Shown here: positions 22,007-34,898 of the stretch, one piece after another
Numbering within the stretch: position 1 is the first letter of the stretch
Layout of the letters: the number at the start of each line of letters is the position of its first letter
Source of the DNA: Paulinella micropora
Taxonomy: Eukaryota > Cercozoa > Imbricatea > Euglyphida
Direction of reading: 5' to 3'
DNA length: 64,000 nucleotides
NCBI GenBank assembly: GCA_009731375.1
Contig: BJOX01000076.1
Location: 566,104 to 630,103 of the forward strand
Program-made: the position numbers and the translations under genes
Notes under the pieces: model-generated
Seen by the model: only the letters and a program-made list of their open reading frames with translations
Told to the model about the DNA's origin: nothing
Databases searched by the model: none

Positions 22007-24064
22007 ATGAAGGAGATGGCGTGGAGAGATGGGCTATTGTGGTACAAGGGCCAGCACGGCAAATTTGCGTCACAGCCGGATAAATGGACTCTCTGGGTAC
22101 CAGAGAAGTTGAGGCGCTTTATATATGTCGCTGCCCATAACTGCCCCTTGCTGGCACATCCGGGTCGACAAAGAACCCATTGGTTCATAGCGAGGCGATT
22201 TTGGTGGAAGGGGATGAAGGAGGAGATAGACAGAGAAGTGGACGCATGCATCCCATGCAAGACCACAAAGACACCGCTGAAGGCGAATTTTGGCCTGATC
22301 GGTACATTCCCTTTACACGCCGGGATGTTTGAATTCTTACACATCGATCATGTGGGACCTTTCCCCGAATCGGCCGAACGGTACAGATACCCTTTTACTG
22401 CCATTGATCGAGCCACCAATTATGTGTGGGTTGTTCCTGTTAAGGAAGTTACAGGCAAGACAACTGCGGAGGCTCTGATCGACAGGATCGTCTCGCAGAT
22501 CGGAGTGCCTAGAAAGATATGTTCTGATCGAGGTTCTGACTTTAATAATGAAGTCATCGACAGACTATCTAAGTACTACGGGATGAAATGGCAATATGTT
22601 ACTGCCTATAACCCGAGAGCGAATGGCAAGATCGAGCGGGTACATAGACCCCTCAAAGCCTCGCTTAAGATGTACTGTATGAAGAAGGAGAATCAGAGAG
22701 CCTGGGTGGAGGCAGCACCTTCATTTGCCTTTGCAATGAACTGTCTACCCTCATCGGCACTAGGAGGAGCCAGAAGCTCAGTCTTGCCATATCAATTGGT
22801 TTACGGCCGAGAGCCTAGTATCCCAACCTCGCTTCTGCACACAAAGGATACTTGGGCAGATGAGGATGAGTTGTTCGGGATGAGACTAAGAGCGAAAATG
22901 GAGGCGGAGCAAATAGTTGCGGCGCACAGGGAGGCGGAGCGCAGAAAGACTGATGCACAAGGAGTGCGACAAGCGCACTTAGATCAAGTCCGTTTCCAGG
23001 TTGGGGATATTGTACTCCTGTACCATCCTCAAGTACCCAAGGGGGTTAGCTCTAAGCTGTTTACCCACTGGAAAGGACCATACCAGATCATGGATCAGAT
23101 GGGACCTCTGAACTATAAGATCAGGGGTAGAGGGAAGGTGCAAATCGTGAATGTTCGAAGGCTGATCAAATATGACCCCTTCTTACTTGAGGATGAATCC
23201 GTTGAGGAGGCGTTGAAACGGATGAAGGAGGATTTCAAAGAGGTACCGCCTATCAATAAGGAGGATACCTTAGAAGAGGAAAATGCCTATCGGGCACCAG
23301 TCTCGGAGAAGGAGGAGACCGAGAAGGAGAGTAAGAAAGGCTCAAACCGCAAAAGCGCGGCGGGGACTCAGTCTAAAGCCCCCATAGTCCGCGGCGGTAC
23401 GAAGGAGAAGTTCACGGAGGCGCAGATGACGACAGCGCAAAACAATCTTATTTTTGACCAACCGAGGAAGGTGGCGAGGTCGACGCGAGCGGCGGATGTT
23501 CATGGAGAAGGAGGGGAGAAAGACACTAACCCAAACGCGGGTAATGTGGACATTCGCCATGCGCGGTGGAAGGAAGGCGAGGCGATAGCGACCATCAAGT
23601 GGGTCCAAGACGCTTTTTATCTGATGCGACCGGCAGAACCTCATGTTGCCGATGACACTCTCTCAGATCTTTATCTCATGCGAGCTGTGGCAGTCCCGCA
23701 GACTACGCGGGCAGCACGGACATCGAAGAGATCCTTAGCAGCAAAAACAATACAACCGGTACTCCATTTCTGGAGAAGCATGGACCCTGTTGAGGATCCA
23801 AAAGCTAGACAATATTTACCGGTATACAAAGACGCAAAAGATCTCGAGACTTGGGATGGTACTATTACCCCTCGAGATAAAGACCACACTGCGTGGACTA
23901 TTCAGTCACTGCCTAGGGGAGTGCTGGACATCCCTTTTGACTTATCATTGGGCGCCATCCCGAACGGAATTTGGGACAGTCTTGAGGAGTCGAAGTTTGA
24001 CTTGACTTTTGTTGGCGGCCCGCCACCTGGCAAAGAAGTTCGCGCAAGACGACGAACGCAGTAA
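22007..24064 (+). CDS. pol part 2 of the LTR element: integrase with C-terminal extension
   Basis: The zinc-binding HHCC region has AHPGRQRTHW and the CIPC pair. The DDE core has HIDHVGPF (Asp 22346-22348), SDRGSDF (Asp 22526-22528) and NGKIERVHR (Glu 22634-22636). A GPY/F module (HWKGPYQIMDQMGPLNYKIR) follows at about 23070. The frame is open upstream to a stop at 21866, so the +1 shift from part 1 must fall between 21867 and 21971. Beyond GPY/F, about 290 residues of charged and unfamiliar sequence follow. I see no chromodomain. Confidence 0.9.
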   Translation: MKEMAWRDGLLWYKGQHGKFASQPDKWTLWVPEKLRRFIYVAAHNCPLLAHPGRQRTHWFIARRFWWKGMKEEIDREVDACIPCKTTKTPLKANFGLIGTFPLHAGMFEFLHIDHVGPFPESAERYRYPFTAIDRATNYVWVVPVKEVTGKTTAEALIDRIVSQIGVPRKICSDRGSDFNNEVIDRLSKYYGMKWQYVTAYNPRANGKIERVHRPLKASLKMYCMKKENQRAWVEAAPSFAFAMNCLPSSALGGARSSVLPYQLVYGREPSIPTSLLHTKDTWADEDELFGMRLRAKMEAEQIVAAHREAERRKTDAQGVRQAHLDQVRFQVGDIVLLYHPQVPKGVSSKLFTHWKGPYQIMDQMGPLNYKIRGRGKVQIVNVRRLIKYDPFLLEDESVEEALKRMKEDFKEVPPINKEDTLEEENAYRAPVSEKEETEKESKKGSNRKSAAGTQSKAPIVRGGTKEKFTEAQMTTAQNNLIFDQPRKVARSTRAADVHGEGGEKDTNPNAGNVDIRHARWKEGEAIATIKWVQDAFYLMRPAEPHVADDTLSDLYLMRAVAVPQTTRAARTSKRSLAAKTIQPVLHFWRSMDPVEDPKARQYLPVYKDAKDLETWDGTITPRDKDHTAWTIQSLPRGVLDIPFDLSLGAIPNGIWDSLEESKFDLTFVGGPPPGKEVRARRRTQ

Positions 24065-26616
24065 GTGACAATTTTCTTTTATCACGCGTCGGACATTGAG
24101 CGACCGCATGTGGATTAATTTCATATTACCCATGCCAGATCATGTCTTATTGAAATAATTTTTTACCATTGTTGTTACTTGGCATTTCTATCGCAACATA
24201 TGAGTGCGAAGGTCAATCGGCAAATTGATACGGCACCGTATAAGGGGATCGCTGGTGAGTTTAACGATGGTGTTCCTGGTACAACCCTGCAACAAGTACT
24301 CAGGGTGATGTTCTCAAAAATGTTCTCCTGGTAGACATTAAATATTTTTCTTTGGATATACTCAAAATCGTCATACCAGTGCACGGTCCGTCTCTACTTG
24401 TGTCGGCATATCGCATGGTCGGGCTCACTCACCCCGGCTTTGGATATAGTTATTAGGACTGGCCCCATATGTAGTTAGCTGTCCATCAAAAGTCTAATAA
24501 ATGACAGTTTAATTTTCACTTAATTTCAAGGTACGATTTCATTTATTTAAGTGATTACTTTGAATTCTACATTTTAAAAAATAAATTGAGATATGATGGT
24601 TCTTGCGTTGTAAGCGTTCTTGCATCCAACCAGTAACTTTTTTGCTACTCCCTCCGGCCCGCACATTTTTGAGCGTGAAGTTTCACGATTGCCTAGGAAA
24701 TTCTACGGGTTTTTTGGTTGAGCTGGGGAAATGTTTTTTTTTTACACTGGGGAAAATTTTTTTTCACTGGAAAAATAGTGTCAGAGGCCTATACACACAG
24801 CTAGTTTCTGATGTGTAAGGAACACATAATGAATGAAGAACGTAAGAATTTAGTTCACTGAGTTTCAAGGAACATATGTATATACTTTCATTAAAATAGC
24901 ATTTGTATATACTGAGCAATTTCAAAGTGAAAACCGGTCGTAATGAATCAAAGCAAAATAAAAAAATCGTCATAGAAGCTGTATTATTCATTAAATGTTG
25001 CTGGAAAGTAGTTAATTCAACTCCTATGTTCACTAGTTGAACATTCCTGACTTTTTGTGGCTTATTTTTTTGTGTGTCTAAAAATATAAAGTCAGACATT
25101 TTTTGAAGCATGAAACTCGAGAAGGCAGTGACCTTGTGTGCATTTCAGGAGGTCTGTGCACATATTCTGAGGCTTGGACTAGCATCACAATAAACAAAAA
25201 CATCATTTTCAACAATAAAATTGAAAGAAGCGATGCGCTCTCATCGATTTTTAAAAAATATAAAGTCAGACGTTTTTTGAAGCATGAAACTCGAGAAGGC
25301 AGTGACCTTGTATGCATTTCAGGAGGTCTGTGCACATGTTCTGAGGCTTGGAATAGCATCACAATAAACAAAAACATCATTTTCAACAATAAAATTGAAA
25401 GGAGCGATGCGCTCAGCTCTCATCGATTTTCAAAGTGATGTTTTGGTCAATACCATCGAAAAATCGCTGTGTGAAATCTCATTGTGTATTCAAATTACCA
25501 AGGACAGGCTTTGTGAATTTACGTGTATTAAGTATACAAACAGATTTAGACATTCTATAGTCCTATACAAACTGATTTCTAATCACAAAACATAACTTTC
25601 CATTTTTTCATTGTAAAAAAATACCACCAAACACCAAGTAAGTTTGTCGTACAGAAGAGGAATTTTATTGAACAAATTTATACAAGTGTTCTTGAACTAG
25701 TATCCTATTGAACTATCAAAGCGAAGACCACCAAAGATACAAGGAGCTACAAAAATCAACAACGAAAACGAGTGCACAGACACCATTTTTGACATGGGAA
25801 ATTTCACGACCTCTTCCAAAAATCAACACCGCAAAAATCGGGTTACTGTCGTATAAAAAAGTGAGAGCCGGCTTGAACAACATGCATTGTTCATGTCAAA
25901 AAGGGGCTGCGATCTAATTCTGAACCAGAAGGTTTTATAACATTTCAAATATACAATATAAAAGAAAAAAATCCAATCTATTCCCCACAGTAATTTTCAG
26001 CGACTTTAATTAACATCGCTCATAGTGGTTTTTTTCAAAAAACTTCCTCAATCAGAACGTGTTGTATTTGACCACAAAGATGTGCAGTCAAGAAGTGACA
26101 TATCATTGTTTTTTTTATAGTGGGGAATAGTTCAAGACATGTATAATTAATTTTTGAAAACAGTTTGAACACATCTATTTTAGTTTAAACGCAGATTTGC
26201 GCCCCGATTTCACTGCATTTATTTACATGCTAACTACATATGCCCCTAGTACTATATTAAGATAACCGATTGTATACAAGGGTATGTTATTAAAAGACAA
26301 TGTATTTACTGATCGTAAATGTTTTTGAAGGAGGAGAAAAATTATAATGCTGCTCTTATTTTTTAGATAGTAATACTATCGTTCTTGACATACTGCCTCG
26401 GAATTAAGTTACGGACAACGAGTGGGGAAGGAGGAGTTTTTTATTTACAAAGACGAGGCTAGAGATTTATCGTTGATTAGTGCCTGGCGTATGCGTTTTA
26501 TACATCGAATGCACCGTCTATCAGTGGGTTAATGCACTTAGTTGCAACACCCCGTAGCGTTGGTGCAGAAAAGAAATCAGCAATTACATGACGAAAATAT
26601 TGCATATTTCCGTCAT
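24065..26616 (+). other. Long noncoding 3' part of the LTR element
   Basis: About 2.5 kb of AT-rich sequence between integrase and the polypurine tract, with no convincing ORF on either strand. It contains the tandem pair at 25081-25430. Confidence 0.6.
25081..25430 (+). repeat. 174-bp tandem duplication inside the LTR element
   Basis: Units 25081-25254 and 25255-25430, beginning AAAATATAAAGTCAGAC. They differ at a handful of bases, plus a small insertion (AGCTC) in the second. Confidence 0.85.
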
Positions 26617-26631
26617 AAAAATGGGAAGGGG
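26617..26631 (+). other. Candidate polypurine tract
   Basis: AAAAATGGGAAGGGG ends 3 bases before the 3' LTR, the usual place for the plus-strand primer. One T interrupts it. Confidence 0.6.
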
Positions 26632-26634
26632 TAC

Positions 26635-26883
26635 TGTAGGCATCACCCCCCGGATAGCCGGTAAAAAGTACACTTTTTTTGGTGTCAGGTGCACCTAGTT
26701 TCTTCCCATTATTTCAATATCGTTTGGCCGGATTTGACCTAATGCCATTTTAACCTTGGTCTGTTGCCGCTTTCTTTTGTGCGGTTTCACTGAGCTAATA
26801 TAACGAGACATCATTCTCCTTTGGGGATTTGTGTTTGGTTGTATTACCGACTTTTTAACGAGCTATCTTCGGGGATTTTAACA
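26635..26883 (+). repeat. 3' LTR
   Basis: Begins TGTAGGCATCACC and ends GGGGATTTTAACA, with the canonical TG...CA. CCAG follows directly. Confidence 0.9.
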
Positions 26884-27019
26884 CCAGTACTCAGCACAGT
26901 TGGAAGATTCTCAAGTTTGCTTAGTCTTTTATTGATGTTGCAAAAATTAAACTTGATTCTCTAGTTTGGTACAGCTGCATGCTGTGCTTTTTTTCTTGTG
27001 CACTAGCGGCCCTTCTGCA

Positions 27020-27315
27020 GAAGCCGCGTAGTACTATCACAGTACCGACGGAGGCTCAGAGCCGCAAGAACAGGAACAAGGGGGAGGTCAGGGGAGCGAG
27101 GGTGACGACGGGCAGGGGCACGACGTATTGATAGATGAAGGTTTTGTGAGTGAAGACGATGTCTCAGACGAAGTGAGTGGCTATGAAGAAGAGGAAGTAG
27201 CAACGGGTGTCGAGAGTGAGGAGGGGGAATCCTTACCTGCGAGTAAGTTTAAAGACAGCAAGGAACTTGAATGGAAGGGGGAGAACTTACTTTCCAGGGC
27301 GGGGTCTGACGACCC
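27020..27315 (+). CDS. Acidic ORF fragment cut by a gap
   Basis: After the acceptor-like CCTTCTGCAG an open frame (stop at 27029 just upstream in frame) reads GGSEPQEQEQGGGQGSEGDD and later FVSEDDVSDEVSGYEEEEV, then runs into the gap 27316-27661. Strongly acidic. No start codon is visible, so an internal or first exon, or a transposase N-terminus, is possible. Function unknown. Confidence 0.35.
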
Positions 27316-27661
27316 NNNNNNNNNNNNNNNNNNNNNNNNNNNNNNNNNNNNNNNNNNNNNNNNNNNNNNNNNNNNNNNNNNNNNNNNNNNNNNNNNNNNN
27401 NNNNNNNNNNNNNNNNNNNNNNNNNNNNNNNNNNNNNNNNNNNNNNNNNNNNNNNNNNNNNNNNNNNNNNNNNNNNNNNNNNNNNNNNNNNNNNNNNNNN
27501 NNNNNNNNNNNNNNNNNNNNNNNNNNNNNNNNNNNNNNNNNNNNNNNNNNNNNNNNNNNNNNNNNNNNNNNNNNNNNNNNNNNNNNNNNNNNNNNNNNNN
27601 NNNNNNNNNNNNNNNNNNNNNNNNNNNNNNNNNNNNNNNNNNNNNNNNNNNNNNNNNNNNN

Positions 27662-28279
27662 AGTCACCCTTTGCCTTTTTGATGTCATTCAGCTAACTTA
27701 AACCTTTCTCTTAAAGGCTTCAAGTTTCCTCGCTCACGATTTGCAAGAATTTAAAATTCATTAGTATTCCACGTGACCGGGGTTGTGTGTGGATCGTTGA
27801 CAAAGAACCGTAGCTGTTGCATGATAATGTAACCGATATTGCAGTGGAGGGCATTCAAACCATATGGGTATAGAGGAGGTACTGGCTAGTACAACATAGC
27901 AAGGATTTAGGAGCATGTTGCAAACTGCGACAAGTTAAGCTATATACACCCAAATAATTATGCATGCATGCATGTATGTATGCAAAGTATGTATGTATGC
28001 ATGTCCATGCATGCATGTATGTATGTATGTATGTATGTATGACATATGTATGTATGTGTGTGTGTGGTGTATGTATGTATGTATGTATGTATGTATGTAT
28101 GTATGTATGTATGATGTAAGTATGTATGTATGTATGTATGTATGTATAATATATGTACACATGTATGTATGTATGTATGTATGGAAGTATGTATGTATGT
28201 ATGACATATGTATGTATGTATGTATGTATAACTGCATGCAGGCATGTATGGATATGTTTGCATGCATGATTAGATACAA

Positions 28280-28352
<73 letters not shown>

Positions 28353-28353
28353 A

Positions 28354-28433
<80 letters not shown>

Positions 28434-28451
28434 GTCTATCTATCTATCTAT
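27662..28451. repeat. Unassigned sequence, then (TATG)n and (TATC)n
   Basis: 27662-27955 has no feature I can support. 27960-28240 is (TATG)n with CATGCATG blocks. 28276-28451 is (TATC)n that abuts the stop codon of the minus-strand gene. Confidence 0.7.
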
Positions 28452-28936
28452 CTAACTCTCCGGAGGTGTGTATACGGCAAGAGGGTCCGTTTCGGGCCGG
28501 TGTGATCTGCGCGGTTGCTTCATTAGCTCCGAGGTGAGCGCGAAACCCGTCAGCAGCGCCGCGAACCTGTCACAATGTAGACAGATTGGAAGATAGGTAG
28601 TTGGCTAGTTAGGTGAGTAGATATTACTGATATTTACCGCATACCAACAGCGCCAGCCGCCTTGAGAACTTCAACGCAGAAAGGAGCAACTATGGTCCAT
28701 CTACAGTAAATATAAATGTAGAAAAATATACAAATGTCTGTGTGGAAGAAAACACCACGCACAACGCGAATAAATCCACAAGAGAATAAGATACCCCTCG
28801 GAAATATTAGCAAGTACTTTAGCAAAATCATCTGTTGAATCTGGAAGTTGTGGTCCATATTCTCGCATCGTTGGAAAGCCGAAGTAAATAGCCCTGGTGT
28901 CGCTTCTAGTAGTACGGCTAAAAACCTCCTTGTTCT
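28452..28936 (-). CDS. 3' end of an unidentified spliced gene, three exons
   Basis: On the minus strand, exons 28936-28795, 28700-28638 and 28566-28452 join in phase. The first begins [13 protein letters not shown] (or after a splice at TGTAG) and contains [19 protein letters not shown]. The second reads [20 protein letters not shown]. The third reads [17 protein letters not shown] and ends TPPES before TAG. Donors are GTATCT and GTAAAT; acceptors are TACTGTAG and GTGACAG. Introns are 94 and 71 bp. The hydrophobic segment around the last junction could be a membrane helix. I do not recognise the family. Upstream exons, towards 29.3 kb, could not be placed. Confidence 0.55.
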
Positions 28937-29399
28937 CTACATAGATATAGATATCGATATTAATATAGCTAAGACGGGGTCGAAGCTGGTCGATAAAGAT
29001 AGGTCGATAAATAGCCAGGGATGTTTGCAGACGTTAGTCTTTTTGGGGCAGCGATATGCGAAACATGATAATTAATGCCGATACTCCAGACCACATGCCA
29101 ATCTCCCCTTGAAGGACCACACTGGTTCGTTGGGGGTCCCTTCGGTTGGTCTGTTGGTCTTTTACTTAGAGAACTTTCTCAGGGATTCCACAAACACGTC
29201 AAGCCTAAAACTAGACATTCATCGAGGTGGGACCCGTCCTTGTTCATTATTAAAACTTTGAATATGCCATTAATATTAAAATTAGTAATATTAAAGATAT
29301 CAATATATGTGCATACTATAGTTTGATTCGCGATATGTGCTTGCGCGTGTTTATTGTTTGTGTTTATGTGTTTGTGTCTGTGAGTGCATGTCAGTGCAT
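28937..29399. other. Possible upstream part of the 28.5-kb minus-strand gene
   Basis: Short open minus-strand pieces (such as LDVFVESLRKF near 29165-29200) could be exons, but no junction joins them in phase to 28936. Otherwise unassigned. Confidence 0.25.
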
Positions 29400-29697
29400 G
29401 TGAGTGAGTCAGTCAGTCAGTCAGTCAGTCTCACTCACTCACTCACTCACTCACTCACTCACTCACTCACTCACTCACTGAGAAGTGAGTGATTGAGTGA
29501 GTGAGTGAGTGAGTGAGTGAGTGAGTGAGTGAATGAGTTAGTCAGTCAGTCGGTCAGTCAGTCAGTGAGTGAGTCAGTCAGTGAGTCAGTCAGTGAGTCA
29601 GTGAGTGAGTCAGTGAGTGAGTGAGTGAGTGAGTGAGTGAGTGAGAGTGAGTGAGTGAGTGAGTGAGTGAGTGAGTGAGTGAGTGAGTGAGTGAGAT
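29400..29697. repeat. (GTCA)n, (CACT)n and (GTGA)n with fold-back
   Basis: (CACT)n at 29430-29480, a short GAGAA spacer, then (GTGA)n to 29697. The first two blocks are inverted relative to each other. Confidence 0.85.
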
Positions 29698-29862
29698 TGT
29701 GTCTGCGTGTTGAGTACTTATGTGTGTATTTGTTATTATGTCTGAAATACTTGTATTGAGGAGTAACACGGGAGGCACAAAAGGAAATTCAGAAAGCGAC
29801 CCGAATCTCGGGTGGGGCTCACCAGAAGATGAACCACTTGGTGGTGGGGCTGGGCTGTGGTA

Positions 29863-30373
29863 ACTCTCCTCCTCTTCCTCTTCCTCTTCTTCTTCTTCTT
29901 CTTCTTCTTCTTCTTCTTCTTCTTCTTCTTCCTCCTCCTCCTCCTCCTCTTCCTCCTCTTCCTCCTCTTCCTCCCCTCCTCCTCTTCCTCTTCCTCCTCC
30001 TCTTCCTCCTCCTCAGCGTAGTTAGTTCCTGCTTCACTCCTTGTCTCTCTCCTCCTCCCGTTATTTTACTTCCTTCCTTCCTTCCTTCCTTCCTTCCTTC
30101 CTTCCTTCCTCGCTTCCTTGCTTCTTTCCGTCCTCCTTTCTCCTTTCTACCACCTTCCTTCTTTCCTTATTTGCTTCCTTCCTTCCATCCATCCATCCTT
30201 CCTTCGTTCCTTCCTTCCTTCCTTCCTTCCATCCATCCATCCATCCATCCTCCTCCTTCCTTCCTTCCTTCCTTCCTTCCTTCCGTCCTTCCTTCTTCCT
30301 TCCCTTCCTTCCTTCCCTCACCTTCCTCTCTTCGCTGCCTTGTTTCCATCTTTGCTCCCTGGTGGGCTCTTCT

Positions 30374-30419
<46 letters not shown>

Positions 30420-30660
30420 TTTTTTTTTTTTTTTTTTTNNNNNNNNNNNNNNNNNNNNNNNNNNNNNNNNNNNNNNNNNNNNNNNNNNNNNNNNNNNNNN
30501 NNNNNNNNNNNNNNNNNNNNNNNNNNNNNNNNNNNNNNNNNNNNNNNNNNNNNNNNNNNNNNNNNNNNNNNNNNNTTTTTGTTTTTTTTTTTTTGCCTAT
30601 ATCTTTTGTATGACATCTGAAGTTCATTCTTGCTGTTATGCAGGGTTCGTGTCGTTTACC
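29863..30660. repeat. Pyrimidine-rich tract with poly-C, poly-T and a gap
   Basis: (CTT)n/(CTC)n at 29863-30015, (TTCC)n/(ATCC)n at 30070-30330, about 43 C followed by T at 30376-30438, gap 30439-30575, T-rich to 30595. Confidence 0.85.
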
Positions 30661-30679
30661 CTGGCATGGTTCTTTTCCT

Positions 30680-30682
30680 TGT

Positions 30683-30716
<34 letters not shown>

Positions 30717-30995
30717 TTTCTTTTCTTTCTTTTTTTCTTTCTTTCTTTCCTTTTTTGTTTGTTTTGTTTTTGTTTTTGTTTTCGTTTTTGTTGGAGAGAG
30801 AGAGAGATGGATGGATGGATGGATGGATGCATGCATGGATGGATGGATGCATGGATGGATGCATAGATGGATGCATGGATGGATGGATGGATGGATGAAT
30901 GGATGGATGGATGGATGGATGGACGGATGTATGGATGGATGGATGGATGGATGGATAGATGGATAGATGGATAGATGGATGGATGGATGGATAGA

Positions 30996-31027
<32 letters not shown>

Positions 31028-31060
31028 TAGACAGATAGATAGATAGATAGATAGATAGAC

Positions 31061-31103
<43 letters not shown>

Positions 31104-31116
31104 CAGATAGACAGAC

Positions 31117-31159
<43 letters not shown>

Positions 31160-31195
31160 CAGATAGATAGAACTGGTTTCACCTGTTAAAGGCAC
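30680..31195. repeat. (TTTC)n, (GATG)n and (GATA)n arrays
   Basis: (TTTC)n to 30790, (GATG)n at 30808-30955, then (GATA)n/(GACA)n to 31165. It ends in CACCTGTTAAAGGCACAGG, a relative of the short unit repeated at 33.5-34.6 kb. Confidence 0.8.
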
Positions 31196-31198
31196 AGG

Positions 31199-31247
<49 letters not shown>

Positions 31248-31249
31248 GT

Positions 31250-31493
31250 GGACACCGTGATAGCCCAGTGGTCAAGTTCTACCATCTGGGCCCTGTCGCC
31301 AGTTCGATTCCCGTCGGTGCCACCNNNNNNNNNNNNNNNNNNNNNNNNNNNNNNNNNNNNNNNNNNNNNNNNNNNNNNNNNNNNNNNNNNNNNNNNNNNN
31401 NNNNNCTTATCGTCAATTCTTCGTACTCCCCTCACGGGTGAGACGATGGAGGCGCATGTGCAGAAATGCATCAGCCATTGACAGAGAAGCACT
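31250..31493 (+). mobile_element. tRNA-derived SINE, copy 2
   Basis: Same head with A and B boxes as copy 3. A gap (31325-31405) removes the middle. The 3' end GCCATTGACAGAGAAGCACT runs into (ATT)n. Confidence 0.75.
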
Positions 31494-31526
31494 ATTATTA
31501 TTATTATCATTATTATTATTATTACT

Positions 31527-31566
<40 letters not shown>

Positions 31567-31629
31567 ATAACTATTACTATTATTATTATTATTATTCTTC
31601 TTCTTCTTCTTCTTCTTCTTCTTCTTCTT

Positions 31630-31660
<31 letters not shown>

Positions 31661-31683
31661 TTATTATTATTATCATTGCCATT

Positions 31684-31748
<65 letters not shown>

Positions 31749-31764
31749 TATTATTACTATTATT

Positions 31765-31812
<48 letters not shown>

Positions 31813-31824
31813 TCATTCTTATTA

Positions 31825-31876
<52 letters not shown>

Positions 31877-31885
31877 TACTATTAC

Positions 31886-31957
<72 letters not shown>

Positions 31958-31960
31958 CAT
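31494..31960. repeat. (ATT)n and (TTC)n between SINE copies
   Basis: (ATT)n broken by a (TTC)n block at 31595-31658. Confidence 0.85.
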
Positions 31961-32230
31961 GGACACCGTGATAGCCCAGTGGTCAAGTTCTACCATCTGG
32001 GCCCTGTCGCCAGTTCGATTCCCGTCGGTGCCACCAGTATTTTCATTGAACATACCGGTCTATTTCTGGACCAGTATTTTCATTGAACATACCGGCCCGT
32101 CTGGAAATGTTGGAACTGCCCTTGCGGGGGTGTCATTAGAGCTTATCGTCAATTCTTCGTACTCCCCTCACGGGTGAGACGATGGAGGCGCATGTGCAGA
32201 AATGCATCAGCCATTGACAGAGAAGCACTA
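31961..32230 (+). mobile_element. tRNA-derived SINE, copy 3, complete
   Basis: 270 bp without gap. A box TAGCCCAGTGG at 31972-31982 and B box AGTTCGATTCC at 32012-32022, with pol III-like spacing. The body ends GACAGAGAAGCACTATTA and runs into (ATT)n. A 40-bp piece (CCAGTATTTTCATTGAACAT...) is duplicated inside, at about 32033-32100. Folding into a true tRNA is poor, so the head is tRNA-derived rather than a gene. Confidence 0.8.
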
Positions 32231-33470
<1,240 letters not shown>

Positions 33471-33483
33471 CTTGCAGGTGGTT

Positions 33484-34596
<1,113 letters not shown>

Positions 34597-34898
34597 CGCT
34601 TGTTGAGCCCGGAATAAAACCCACAGTGCTCTGTCGGTTTATACTAGACTGTCGAACAGTCTCGAAACTCCATCTGCTTACTGGGCCCTCTGGCCAGTGC
34701 TGATGACTACCCTTCGTGGGCCCTTGATACACTCTCAAACCGTTCGGGAAAGCCCTAAGAGCCTTAATGGAGGTGGGAGCTCGTTCTGCAAGGGGCGCTT
34801 ATGGAACGAGCCCTGGCCCCGCCTGGTACTAGGGAGCTTTGGTATTGCCTGTATCAGTCCCTTCCGTGCAAACATCACGGCTTAGCTGGGCATCGGGT
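34597..34898 (+). mobile_element. Repeat family B, copy truncated by a gap
   Basis: Begins TCGCTTGTTGAGCCCGGAAT. It contains a hairpin AGACTGTCGAACAGTCT and the body GGGAGCTCGTTCTGCAAGGG ... GGCATCGGGT. The insert CAGTGCTGATGACTACCCTT...GAGCCTT is also present at 36468-36538. Confidence 0.7.

Larger units (their letters stand above)
14957..26883 (+). mobile_element. Ty3/gypsy LTR retrotransposon, 11.9 kb, structurally complete but decayed
   Basis: Two 249-bp direct repeats bound it (TG...TA and TG...CA), and CCAG occurs on both outer sides (14953-14956 and 26884-26887) as a 4-bp target duplication. A candidate primer binding site follows the 5' LTR and a purine tract precedes the 3' LTR. The order gag, RT, RNase H, integrase is the Ty3/gypsy order. 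The two LTRs differ at 7 of 249 positions, so the insertion is fairly recent. Coding damage: two stops in gag and a frame change between RNase H and integrase. The protease region is lost in the gap 19051-19683. Confidence 0.92.

Noticed and set aside
24764-25438. env-like or third gene in the LTR element
   Set aside because: Frames are short, overlap the 174-bp tandem duplication, and show no signal peptide, glycoprotein pattern or motif.
31961-32036. A functional tRNA gene
   Set aside because: A and B boxes are intact, but acceptor and T stems pair badly and the sequence recurs three times as the head of a longer repeat with an ATT tail.
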